Of a stretch of DNA of 64,000 nt, positions 35,238 to 47,700 are shown piece by piece. Under the pieces are notes generated by a model that was given only the letters and a program-made list of their open reading frames with translations, ran no database searches and was not told the origin of the DNA. This DNA is from Echinarachnius parma (Eukaryota; Echinodermata; Echinoidea; Clypeasteroida; Echinarachniidae). The DNA is taken from positions 1 to 64,000 of the forward strand of contig JBAMJV010001820.1 in the NCBI GenBank assembly GCA_037951105.1, read 5' to 3'. The stretch's first letter is position 1. Every line of letters starts with the position of its first letter. Made by a program: the position numbers and the translations under genes.

Positions 35238-35354
35238 CCAACGAGCATCAGGGCCACTAAAACAAGCTTTAGACCATCAAAATTATAAATCATGATTATA
35301 CTTACCTAAGAAAATGGCAAATAACAAACTTATTCATGTTTTCTCTGTTCAGGG

Positions 35355-35729
35355 TTAAAGGGGACCACCAGGCAGAGAACAACACATACTTATATGTTTT
35401 TGTACCATTTAGTGATATGAATTTTGCAAAGGGTTGTGTATGCAATTAATTACCACCACTTAAGGAACCATTATTATTTCTTGGTTCCGTATGCCACAAA
35501 CATTTGCAAGTGCACCAATTCTATTCATGCGTACGTTTGGAGACAATAGAATCCTGGACGAAGGTAGTCTTCAGACCCATGAACGCATGCTTTAGAATTG
35601 TGATGCGTTTTCAAATAATATATTTTTGTCTGGAAACATATTTTTCTGAATTTGTTGATGGCATGGACTACTAAAGATGTATACCTTTCATTTATAAGAA
35701 TATTATTTTTGGGTGGTGGTACCCTTTAA
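35355..35729. mobile_element. MITE family b, copy 3 (inverse orientation)
   Basis: TTAAAGGGGACCACCAGG at the left and GGTGGTGGTACCCTTTAA at the right. It abuts the family-c copy at 35728 with a shared TTTAAA, so one inserted at the end of the other. Confidence 0.85.
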
Positions 35730-36232
35730 AGGGGTAGTACAGTTTTGGTAAGGCTGAACCAAACCTGGACAGTAACATTATAAACTAATAGTTATAATTC
35801 TACCATGCTCGAAAGGTATACAAAATTACAAACGACTAAGTAAAAAGCCTGTTATCATTCAAAAAGAGCCATTAAAACACAAGAGGGCGCTTTCTAAAAA
35901 GGCATTGGTTTCAACCATTTTTCATACAAAATTATGCATGTGATGTTTTATTGAAATAATGATTAAATAGAGAGATCATCAACAACTATTTTAAAAACGC
36001 TTTTGAAAAATTTTGAAAAAGTGCAAGCCTTGAAAAAATCATCTAATTATTTGGGCCCCAAATAATTATAAGATCAGATATATTTATTGATATTTCAGCC
36101 GTTTCTGGGTCGATTTTATTCTGCCATTAAAATTGCATGTTCTCTCAAATTCGACACTCAGTTTTTCATTACCTCACAAAACAATTGTGATGTGCAGCGC
36201 CCTCTCTACCAAAACTAAACTACCCCTTTAAA
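35728..36232. mobile_element. MITE family c, copy 2
   Basis: Starts TTAAAGGGGTAGTACAGTTT, ends AAACTAAACTACCCCTTTAA. The interior matches 1902-2482, with about 80 bp less. Confidence 0.85.
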
Positions 36233-36471
36233 TCAACTTTTTTGCATTACAAAATGCTTTGAGTTGTATAAGGCAAGAAAAGTAAATATATAAATATCTA
36301 ACACTGTACACATACCTAAAATACTATACTGTACACACATATTGGTTATGAAGTTATTCATTCATTCATTCATTTCACATGTACTTTAGGTATACCATAC
36401 TGTACACACATACATGTACATGTTCATATAACTTTGCAACATTGTGCAACATTGTAAAGTGCAGATCAGTG

Positions 36472-36634
36472 GCGTAGCGTGGTCGCAATTATTGGGGGGA
36501 GGGGACACCGCCTCATGTATTTCTTTTTTTTAAATACAAATTCCCTCTTATGTTTAGGGCAAACTATTGGGGGAATCAAGGGGTCACATGACCCCCCCCC
36601 CCCCCCCCTCCTATCATAGCTACACCTCTGGTGC
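36472..36634. mobile_element. CAGTGGCGTAGC-type hAT-like MITE
   Basis: Left end CAGTGGCGTAGCGTGG, right end AGCTACACCTCTGG, a C run before the right end. Ends match the common hAT-derived class. The target duplication is not clean. Confidence 0.55.
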
Positions 36635-36739
36635 CAGGATTACTAACATGTACAACAAAATACAGACACAGTACAAATTTGATGAAAATGCATGATACAT
36701 CAACATATAAGGTAACATATGTTGTGTTTTTATTATATA

Positions 36740-37294
36740 TTAAAGGGAAATTTTCCCCATCATCTATTTACCTTTGATTAATTTCTCTACACATTAAAAC
36801 ATAATTTCATGCAAATATGTCCAATCTTTGCCCCCGGAAGAAAGGAGGGGCATCATTCAAAGTCAATCGCTGTATGGGCTAATCCCATTCATCGCGTATA
36901 GCATGGAGGCTGCCATTATATTTTTTGAAACCCGGATTTTGAATTGGTCGCGCCGAAATGTGTACGTCAAACCCGAACAAACAGGCTCGGCCTCTTTTTG
37001 TTAGCTCTCGCAGCTCGCGGGGTTTGTGCACAAACACAAAGCAATACGTGAGCCAACAAAAAGAGTAGTTTGGGTTTGACGTCACATTTTTGAGCGATCC
37101 GAGTTTCATGAACATCAATGGCAGCCTCCATGGTGTTCACGATGAATGGGATTATCCCGTACAGCGAGTGACTTTGAATGATGCTCATCCCTTGCTCAAA
37201 AGGCCAATGTTGGTCGTATTTGCATGAAATTGTGTTTTAATGTTTAGAGAACATAATCAAAGGTGATGATATGTTGGGGAAAATGTCCCTTTAA
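36740..37294. mobile_element. TTAA-bounded foldback element
   Basis: About 555 bp, nearly a full palindrome: TTAAAGGGAAATTTTCCCC at the left, GGGGAAAATGTCCCTTTAA at the right, inner blocks CAAAGTCAATCGCTGTA and CAGCGAGTGACTTTG also inverted. It shares only the terminal TTAAAGGG with families b, c and q. Confidence 0.85.
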
Positions 37295-39822
37295 TATATT
37301 TTTGTATTAATGGTTGCCCCCCCCCCCCCCCCCCCTGCCCTCCCTTCCCCAGTAGCTTGGCAAACTGATACAACAGACTTTGTGATGTTTTCTTCTGTTT
37401 CAAAGGTCCCTCTAATTCTGGTTATCAGGTGCCAAAATCCAATGAATCATGATTTTATTTGCCAGGGATAAAAGTTACCTTTTACATTAAGCTAAAACCT
37501 AAAATACTGAAAAGGATATAAATTTGTTAAAAGTGTTATTTTAAAATAAGTTTGTTTTTGTTGTTTGGGGCAAATTATTGGGGGGGGGGGGGGGGGGGAC
37601 ATATGTCCTAACCCTAACTAAACAAATAAATTTCTATCACCTTTTATTACGCTTTGCCTAATATTATTTATTATCAAATATTTGAAAATATAGATATAGT
37701 TTAGATATGAAAATAAATAATATCTAAGATCTCCATCCATCAAATTGATACTAGCACCACAGGTAAAAAGTACAAAGTAAAAAAGGATTAGGCAATATAT
37801 GTGCACATTTACATGATTCACAAAAAGTTACCGATAACAAATTGATGACATGATTTATAACAATTTCCCAATATAAAAAGCCATTGACAACTATGGGGGG
37901 TTCAAATTGGCAATGCATTATGACCAATTTGTGGACAACTCCCCAAATACGTTATAAAACACAATTTCAATTTTGTTCTTCTTCAATTTTCTTCATTGTA
38001 ACCCTTTTCCATTCCGCTAACTCATATGTTACATGTACATTATGTTGTAATAAATGCATTCTACAAAACAAACAGATATTCTTTATTGAAACTATTTCCT
38101 TCCACTCACTCACCCTACCACATTTCACATCATGTCATATTACTAGTGAATAAATACCTCTAATTAAGTTTCACACCACTGTATGAAAATAAATCCAACT
38201 AAACACCTAGAGTAGAGTCACATAAATAATGCCTTAATGGTAATTGGCAAGGTACATGTAATTAAATATATATAAATTACTGCTCGAGACTTACACAACT
38301 ACAATGTACATACTGTCTAATTATAATAAATTGCATATTAATTTTCTGCAAAGAGACACCTGATTGTGAATAACTATATTTACAAGTGTATTCAACTCGC
38401 TGACAAAGATACATGTGCATAATCACCTAAGTTACTAAAGGAAGCAGGGAAAAAATACAAATTTATTTTCGGGGGGAGTACTTTTCAAGCTTGCCTGCAT
38501 GAAAATGAACTTTCAAAATTTGATTTGCATTGAACTCTATGCAAATTTTCAGGGGCTCTTTTATGATTTTCGGGGGCTCTTTTTGGCATTTCGGGGGCGA
38601 ATTCGCCCTGAGCCCCCCGGGTATTTTTTTCACTGAAAGGAAGGATGAATGATAGATACCCCAAGCCTCCACACTAACTGTTTTTTATTCACTGGCTCAT
38701 TTGGGCAAGTCAATTCATAAATGTTGAAATTCGACTTGCCCAAACAAGACAATTTTCTTGCCCGGATGAGATTTTCATCTTTATGGAACTTCATTCTATT
38801 CTCTTAGTTGAAGATACATTTTTAAAGTTGCCTGATCGGGCAAGCAACCTGGACAATTTATGAAATTTTACTCACCCAACACCAATTTTTTACTTGCCCC
38901 GGGTAAGCAGGCAAGTGCTAGTGTCGAACCCTGGGCCCGGGAGACCCTTCATTTTGACCATAAATGCTTTTTTATGATTCCCCCACTTTTGTTTTGTTTA
39001 TCCATATAATTGTAACCAATCATGCATTTGATGTTCATGCATATCATGTACTGTATATTTGTTATTTTTACAAGTGGAAATAAAATTGAAATTGAAAAAA
39101 AAATGATTTTCACTTGTCCCAGACAAGATAACATGTTTTGTTATGCATAGCATAGAGTTGTAACTTATTATAGTTTATACATCCATCATGATGTGTATGG
39201 CTAAAGGTAGTTCGGATTTGTACATCATACGCGTGGTGCCATCTTGCGGAGGCCTTGCGCACTGTACGTAGTAAACTCTGGCTCAGTATTAAGCAGTGCA
39301 CACAAACTAGCCTAGTACAAAATGGCGACCTGCGGTGTTGCAGCATCTCCAAGCATGATGATCTTTTAACCCTTTTACCACGGCAATAGATATACTGCTT
39401 CAATAGCTATATACGAGATTATTTTACGGACCGGTCGAGTTACCCCACTGGGCGCGCACAAAAGAACCGATCGATATCTGGTTGACCATGGCATTGTATT
39501 CGCTTCTATTCAACCTAGCGTGAGTTCGCTGGTCAAGTAGTTCACACAATAGAGGCGATCGATATGCATAGTATAGGGTCAGCGAAGTGAAATTCTATGC
39601 GAAAACTATGATTCTGGCTTGTATGGGTTTGTATACGAATATCCTGAAATTAGACTTGTGTATTACCATGATAAAATTGTAATAAAACAATAATCACGCA
39701 ACTAGAGTCGGGGAAACTTGATATACATGTAGCCAAGGGTTCAATCTTTGTATTCAGCCAAATTATATTGTACTTACAAGATGCATACATGTATGTTTAT
39801 GCAATTAATATAGCCCTTGCTC

Positions 39823-39888
39823 GGAACCGAGAAATCTCGGTTCCCGTATATGAGTAGGCGCAACGGGGACCGAGAATTCTCGGTCCCC
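39823..39888. repeat. Two adjacent palindromes
   Basis: GGAACCGAGA and its exact inverse with two A between (39823-39844), then a perfect 24-bp palindrome with half-site GGGGACCGAGAA (39865-39888). The half-sites are related (ACCGAGA). They may be arms of a decayed foldback or a protein-binding dyad. Confidence 0.85.
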
Positions 39889-39964
39889 GTAGTGATCGGG
39901 TTAAGAGAGGCACTTTGACGTTGGAACTTCTCCCCACTTGCAGAGATTCTTCCGTAGAGTCTTA

Positions 39965-40176
39965 TGCCCGGCGCAGACAGACCCGACTCGACTGGTTGTC
40001 ATTCCGATCGGCTCAGTTTTCAGTGCCTTGCGACACACATTTTGCCAGTCGAGAGACAGTCGGATGCCAGTTGGGGCCGATTCAACGCGATAAATCTGCT
40101 CCGACCGACCGGGCCCAACTCTAGCCTGATTTAAACCAGTCGGATCGGGTCGAGTCGGCTCTGTCTGCGCCGGGCT
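39965..40176. mobile_element. PIF/Harbinger-like MITE with TTA duplication
   Basis: 212 bp, inverted ends TGCCCGGCGCAGACAGA and TCTGTCTGCGCCGGGCT, continuing imperfectly for over 30 bp. Flanked by TTA on each side (39962-39964, 40177-40179). GC-rich, no transposase. Confidence 0.8.
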
Positions 40177-40569
40177 TTAGGAGTACCTGTGGTCAAACCT
40201 GTCGTAGGGGCCACCAGGGGCCCAATTAAGGACTAGCGACATTCACCATGGTAATAAGGATCATTGGCTCTAACTCATGGATGTCAATATGCTAGAATAA
40301 CATAAAACTCCCCAAAACGTGGCAGCGCACACAAACTTTCATTCTCATTCAACCGCAAAGGGGTATCCAAGCATATCTAGAGATCAGTTGGACTAGGGCT
40401 GGTCCTGGGTCATTGTCCAGCTCTTACCACCATTCTCCAGTGGCCACTTGGGTGGTCACTATACACAAGAGTTATGTGACTCACTCTCCGTCAAGTTCAA
40501 TTCTGCCTGGCTCTGACAACACTGATGCACTATTCGAATTCCAGAGTTTCACAAAAACAGTAACTGTCT

Positions 40570-41687
40570 TTAATGTCCTTCTTTTTCCGACGTGCAGAGA
40601 AGATTGAGCTCCGTCCTCTCGTGTTTGATCCGCAGCCTGAGAATGTGTTCACGCAGCTCCATCCTGAAGAATAATACAAAATATCAAGAACAAAAATATC
40701 AAGTCTCCACACTAAAAATGTTTCTCTACTGGCCCGGTCGGGGAAGTAGAGTCATAACTTTTCACATTTTTCTTGCCCAAACAGGGAGTACATGTATCAC
40801 AAAGCATCCATTAAATCTTCCCATTTGTTTTTAATTATGATCTGTGCCATATATTGTAAATCCAAGTCATTGAAGACAATAGATATTTAATTTCAATAAG
40901 ATTTCCCTAAATTGAATTCTCAACAAAACCTGACGAAACGCAATATGCGAATATCACTTAGTATGTAACCCCTTGACCACGGGAACCAAGTAGGTTGTGT
41001 ACAAAGTCTATGGGATTTCATAAACTCGTAGGGAACGGGTTAATATTATGTGATCTGGGCAAAATGGTAAACATTTTCAAGCTCTGCTTTATTACAGATA
41101 GATTAGCTAAACTTCTATCTTTGGCATTGTAATAACAAAAAGGGATTTTTAGATTGAACGATTTATCTTCTTAGTTCTTACCGGACTATATTACCTAGTA
41201 TAGATTAGCTAAACTTCTAAATATCAGCTAAACATCTTGGGCATTGTAATAACTAAAAGGGTATTATAGATTTTACGATTTATCTTCTTAGTTCTTACCT
41301 GTGTTCTCTGTTCTCCACCCCCATCCTTTCCAGTTTCATCTCGTCTAGTCTCACCAGTGCTCGCCCTGAATGAATGAATGATAAAAATGAAAATTATAAG
41401 ATGTCAAAATTGGTAAATATAGTGAAAAAAATAGGATAACACACTAGTACAACCATTAAATAATCATCATAATCTTCATCATCACTATCATCATTGTTGT
41501 CATCTACCACCACCACTATCACCATCATCATCATCATCAACATCATCAACATCAACACCAACAACATTATCATCATCAAAATCAAAAAACAAAATCATTA
41601 TCTGGTGATTTATGATCTTGTTTATCGTTATCCTCATCATTATCATCATCATCACCATCACCATCATCTTTATCATTACCTTCATTG

Positions 41688-41723
<36 letters not shown>

Positions 41724-44700
41724 CTACCACCATCATTTCTATCATCATCACCATTAATATCGATCAATAATACTACCACCACCTCCACAACCACCATCAC
41801 CAGACTTCATCATTATCATCATCATCGATGTCGTCTTCATCATCGTCGGTTCCCTAGACTTGCCTGATATGTCGTGTTCTAGGAAGAGCGGGCTGTATAG
41901 CTCGTAGTACTTCCTGTGTCGTTTCTGCAGCCAGTGCCTGACCTCGCAGGGAGTCCAGAGGTATACTGACTTCTTCTTCTGCCTCTTCCTCTGTTACAAA
42001 AACAAAAACAAAGAGAAAATATATTATAGTCAATCATATTCTTGCAATTGTACACATTTAAACCTTTCTTAGTGGCCACTTGTCTATATATATAAGCCAA
42101 CCTGCCTACAGTGGTCACCAAAATTAATCCCCTGTAGAGAAAAACAATGTTTTGGAACTTCTTTAGAGTGGTCACTTTTCTTGTTTCCCTTTGCTGGTCA
42201 CCATCTATCAGGTTTGACTGATATAGAAATGTTATACTGTAATAAATTAATCATCAATCATCTACTAACTACGGTCAATCATTTCACAATTTGTACTGAA
42301 GAGGCATAGACACATACATGTAAGTGCCTTATAAAATCTTGTTCAAATTGATTTTTGATATTTCAGCTATAATAGCTTTTACAAAATTACTAGTTTCTAC
42401 ATGATGTTAATTTTATTAAAGATCAGGAGTATTTTAATCAAGCCGGAACTGAGCTTGAACAAATCTTTTGATTGAATGATCAATGTCAACATTTTTAAGG
42501 GAAATTTCAAAATAAAGGTTATGCAATGTAAATAATATGTATGTAAACAGCAGTCAGAATCAAGTCAACATACTATCAGTTGTTGACTTGTCATTGAAAC
42601 AAAATAACAAATTATATCTGCTATAAAATTCAAAAGGAAGTGTTTTGAGCTAAATTTACATCCACAAAGAAAAGGGAAAATTAATTATGAGAAATAACTT
42701 CCTCTCTGACTACATGTATGAAACAAATTGCAATATGCCATACTTTGTACAAGTTACTTGTAGTTTAAATGGAAATGAAACAAAAACTAACTTCTGCAGA
42801 CTCTCTCGATTAAAAAGGGTTCTTTTTATTTGCCAAATATTTTTAAATGTATCATGCCTAAACACTTATTGTTGCATTCCTTTTGAACCAGAACAAATAC
42901 AATATTTGCACAAGTGTAACCTATGATTGACTTCTACACGGATGTTTTCTCCTTTCGATCATGTAACACAGTTAGAGAAGGGAATCAAGTGGTGCGCAGT
43001 GCTCAAAATTAGCATACATGTAGGCCCACTGGCCCATGGCCACTAAAAATTCTCTCCGGGCCACCAAATTTCATTGATCCTATATCTACTGGACCGTTCG
43101 GGCAACCAAAATTTAACAGAATTTGTTATGTTTTTATTTGTTTGGGGCCACCAGATTTAGGTTTCGGACCATTCAAAGTTGAACAATCTTGTTTTTACTT
43201 GCCCGACTGGGCCACAAGGAAAAATGGTTCATTTCTAGCATTGACATATCTCAGGTACTAATTTATGCCTGTCAAAGATCATTTACAAGGACCTAAATTC
43301 TCAACCGTGGGTTAAATGAGTTTGATAAAATCGCATCTGATCATCCATCATATACACGTGGAAAAAGCCGGGGGCAACCAACATTTTATTAATTGTGCTT
43401 GATTTCACTTGCCCAAATCTGCAACCAAATCAGACCTTGAAATATAACTTTGGAATTCATATAAATTGTCTTTTTTAAAATTTCTTTGGTCCAACTGATT
43501 TAGTTTTTGGGCCACTAGAGCTTTGATTTCACTTGCCTGACTGGGTCGCAAAGAAATTGTTTAATTTCTATCATCCTCTATAAAAAAACAAGAGCCCCAG
43601 GGGGGCACGACGCTCACCTGAGGTCAATCAATTCACATCTGGCGCATGTTCTCTCTGGCACCCTCAGAAGATATGAAATCAGTTGAAATCATGCCAAAAT
43701 CTATAATGTGATGTACTATTTAATCAATAACTTTTGATCCCCTGTACCTAACATTATGATTTACCATAATGTTTGGGTGAATCATAAAAAAAGACAGACA
43801 CACATATAAGACAAAGCTTAACACATTTCACCAGCCACTGACCACTTCAGCATATTAACCCCACTCACATAGGGACCCTATGGGGCCATTCTGCGATGGC
43901 CTGTCATACTTCTGGATCTTGAGAAGAAGATATTTAAAATTAACATATTTTTTACACTTAGTGCCCTCCCCCAGGGCCCCCCTGAGGGCCACGCCCACCA
44001 TTTTAGCAACTTCGATTCCTCTACCCCTAAGGATGATTCCTGCCATGTTTGGTTGGAATCTAATCATTGGTTCTGGAGAAGAAGATGAAAATGTATATTT
44101 CCTATGGTAGGGCCCCAAAAAAAACTGTTACGCCCACAGGGCCCTTGTGGGGCCACCCACAAAAATCTTGTGAACAACTTTCATTCTTCATCAATAGAGG
44201 CATCTACATATGAAATATCAGGTCTGTCATACTTCTGGATCTTGAGAAGAAGATGTTTAAAATTTACATATTTTTTACACTTGGTGCCCTCCTCCAGGGC
44301 CCCCCTGGGGGCCACGCCCACCATTTTAGCAACTTTGGTTCCTCTACCCCTAAAGATGATTCCTGCCATGTTTGGTTGGAATCTAATCATTGATTCTGGA
44401 GAAGAAGATGAAAATGTATATTTCCTATGGTAGGGCCCCCAAAAAAACTGTTACGCCCACAGGGCCCTTATGGGACCACCCACAAAAATCTTGTGAACAA
44501 CTTTCATTCTTCATCAATAGAGGCATCTAAATATGAAATATCAGGTCTGTCATACTTCTGGATCTTGAGAAGAAGATGTTTAAAATTTACATATTTTTTA
44601 CATTTGGTGCCCTCCCCCAGGGCCCCCCTGGGGGCCACGCCCACCATTTTAGCAACTTTGGTTCCTCTACCCCTAAATATGATTCCTGCCAAGTTTGGTT

Positions 44701-47700
44701 GGAATCCGATCATTGGTTCTGGAGAAGAAGATGAAAATGTAAAAAGTTTACGGACGACGGACGACGCACGGCGGACGACGGACGACGCACGACGGACGAC
44801 GGACGACGGACGACGGACGACGGACGAAAAGCGATCACAATAGCTCACTTGAGCCTTTGGCTCAGGTGAGCTAAAAAGTGGAAAATTACTTTGGAACTAT
44901 CATTGTCCTGATATAACATCAATGGAAATTAACATGTTTTCTTTGTAGCCCAATCTGGCAAGTAAAATCAACGCTTCTCAAATTGTACTGGTCCAAAACG
45001 TTAATATATATATCGGGCTGAATCAAAGATTTTTAGGGGGCTATTAAATAACAGAGCTCTCTAACAAATTTTTTGCATACAAATTTATGGGGGCTCTTTT
45101 ATGATTCTCTGTTTGGTATTTGCCCGAGCCCGTGTATTTTATTCACTGGTAGGTTTCTCTTATTTGATTGCCCATTTGCCTCCTAGAGTCAATTGTCAAT
45201 TGTTAGTTTTATGTAATAAAATAAAACTCTGATAAGAATTCAGGCCAAATGTACATAATAAGTATACTTGTCTACAGTATCTTGCTGCACATGATAGAAA
45301 AAATGGTACTTACATTTTAAAATTCATAACTTGACCATGTATCATACAGTAAGAAGGATAGCCTGTAGCTGTGTAATAGTGAGTAATTACTATTTAGCAC
45401 AGGAAAACAATCCTGATAGTTACAAAGGGGTCAATATACAGCTAAGAGGGGCGGGCAAATCATATCCCACTGATAATTCCCTGGATAATTATCCCTTGAT
45501 CCTCACTTCCTCCCACATTATTATAGTACTGCATTATCAAGTACCATTAACCCATCCAAGGCTGTCTGATTCAATGGTGGATTATATAACATGCATTCTC
45601 CATAAACACCAGCCATGGTATACATTGTAATTTTAGAACCCTCTCTTGAATGGGTTAACAATGTGTCAACCTGTAGTCACACGTGTGCTACATCTGTATG
45701 TACTATAGGCCTACTGTACAAAGTCATGGAAATTACAATGGCTGGTAGCCTATGGGTCAAGTACTTGTATAAAAGTGTTATAGAAACCAGATATAGAAGG
45801 ATTAAACCTAAACCTGTGCAGGTATAGACAGTAAGCGGAAGCCTTTTACTACAGGATAAAATACATAGCAATACTTTATGAAGACCTTTGTTTTTGATAA
45901 TGTTTTCTTGAAGTGCAATCTAAACCAAAACTGAACTACACCTTTAAAGGGAACCACCACCCAAGAATAGTATTCTTATAAATGAAATTCTACCAACAAG
46001 TTCAGAAAAATTTGTTTCCAGACAAATTATTGAAAACCCATCATAATACTAGTACTCATAGGTCTGCACACAAACACTAGTCTATTGTCTAGGACGTATA
46101 CATTATACTTATCTACCACGCTTGATTTTCTTCAAACCGTGCCCGAAAAGGAGCCCCCGAAATAAAAATATTAATTTTTTCGCTGGGTCGGAGAGACCGC
46201 ATGCATGCATGTTCCCTAAATCTCTGGTAAAGGGGCACTTTTTGCGTGACAAAGTCCGGCCCGAGAATTGTAAAAAAAGGGGGTGTATTTGACTTTTCAC
46301 CTGGAGATTTTTTTTTAAAAGGGGGTGTTTTTCTTTCTCTCTCTCTCTTTGGACTCCTGAGAAATTTTAAAAGGGGTTCATAAAATATCTTTGTTTATAT
46401 AATTATTTGAAAATCATAGAAAAATTTATCAAATCCCGGGATCAAATTCCTGGATCAAATTCCTGCTAGCTCACCTGAGATAGGGGGGAACATTGAGCAG
46501 TGTTCCGGATTTAGGGGGGGTCTCCAGGGCAAGAAAAGCCAACGAAAAGCCCGCGAAAGGGGGGTTCAGAAATGTTGGCAGTCCTGAGATAGGGGGGGGG
46601 GGGGGGTGCTTTCAAAGGGAGGGAACGAGCATACACGCACCCGAAATAATACTGAGTGGGGGGGGGGGGGGGGCGGGCTCCAAACGTACACAGGTATAGA
46701 ATTGCTAACGGAACCAGCAGCCCTGTTGTTTCAGTGATTAATTGCATTGTTTATGAAACACTTGTAACCCTTTGCAAAGTTTTGGACATTTATTTGATAT
46801 ATCAAACAACGGTACCAAAACAATAACCCTGTGTTTTTCTTTGCGTGGTGGTCCCCTAAATATAAAACCTATCTATAGGCATGTGATGAAGAATGTTTCA
46901 ACTTTCAATATTTAAACATCAATCAAGTTTGTTTAGAACTTGAATTTCTAGAGCAATACAATACATGAACAGGAAATATTGTAACAACTTTGGGATGAGG
47001 GAGTACTACACAACTTTCCATTTGAATGCATGTGAAGATTTCCAATAAAAAAACCTGAATGTTGACGTAATCAGTCGTAATGTCACAGTCAGATCAGGGA
47101 AGAAAATTATATTTATAAATTTGGGGGGGGGGGGGGGGGGGGGCTACAGTACTTTTCAAGCTTGCCTGCATGAAAATAATTTGTTTTGCATCGGACTCTA
47201 TAGATGCAAATTTATGATTTTTGGGAGCAAATTCGCCCCGAGCCCCCGTGTATTTTTTTCACCGAGTCAGATATAATGTACACCCATAGTCAACTTCCCC
47301 TTGTCTAGTTCAGGATGACGCCAAATTGGTGTTGTCGACAACTTGGAATCAGGAAGTGAACAATGGGTGATAAAAAAAAAGGGCGGGTACAGGTCCGTCT
47401 TGTCTACCGTATTTGCTGGTGTATTAACCGCACGTTTTTACATACAGAAGAACTTTCAAAAATGGGGGAGTGGTTAATACATAGAGATAGAGAAATTTAT
47501 TTCATGAAAATATCACATATATGGCTAGATATTTAGATAATATCAAATTATTGTGGAGTAAAAGGCTTGATAGGCTCTCTTTTATGAGTTATGCTCTAAT
47601 CAGAAACATTTATGTGACTAGTGTTGTTATTCTGTACTAAAAGTTTACAAAAGTTATAGGGGAAAGCATGGGATGTGTGTTTAGATTGATTATGTTGCAA

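Larger units (their letters stand above)
33355..40569. other. Intergenic region between the SAM gene and CC2D1
   Basis: 7.2 kb with no convincing exon. It holds an ATC tract (33610-33765), hAT-like and poly-G mini-elements, MITEs a, b, c and a TTAA foldback, the CCATGG minisatellite element, a stretch of C/G runs (37316-37600), unassigned AT-rich DNA (37620-39400), two palindromes (39823, 39865) and a PIF/Harbinger-like MITE. The first 500 bases left of 40570 would be the SAM gene's 3' UTR; no clear polyadenylation signal was chosen. Confidence 0.7.

Noticed and set aside
41494-41867. His-, Ser-, Met- or Asp-rich frames
   Set aside because: Pure products of the ATC low-complexity tract inside the SAM-gene intron.
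43855-44848. Three similar open frames sharing FGWNLIIGSGEEDENV
   Set aside because: They follow the 325-bp repeat units on both strands, have no known domain and lie in a non-coding composite repeat.
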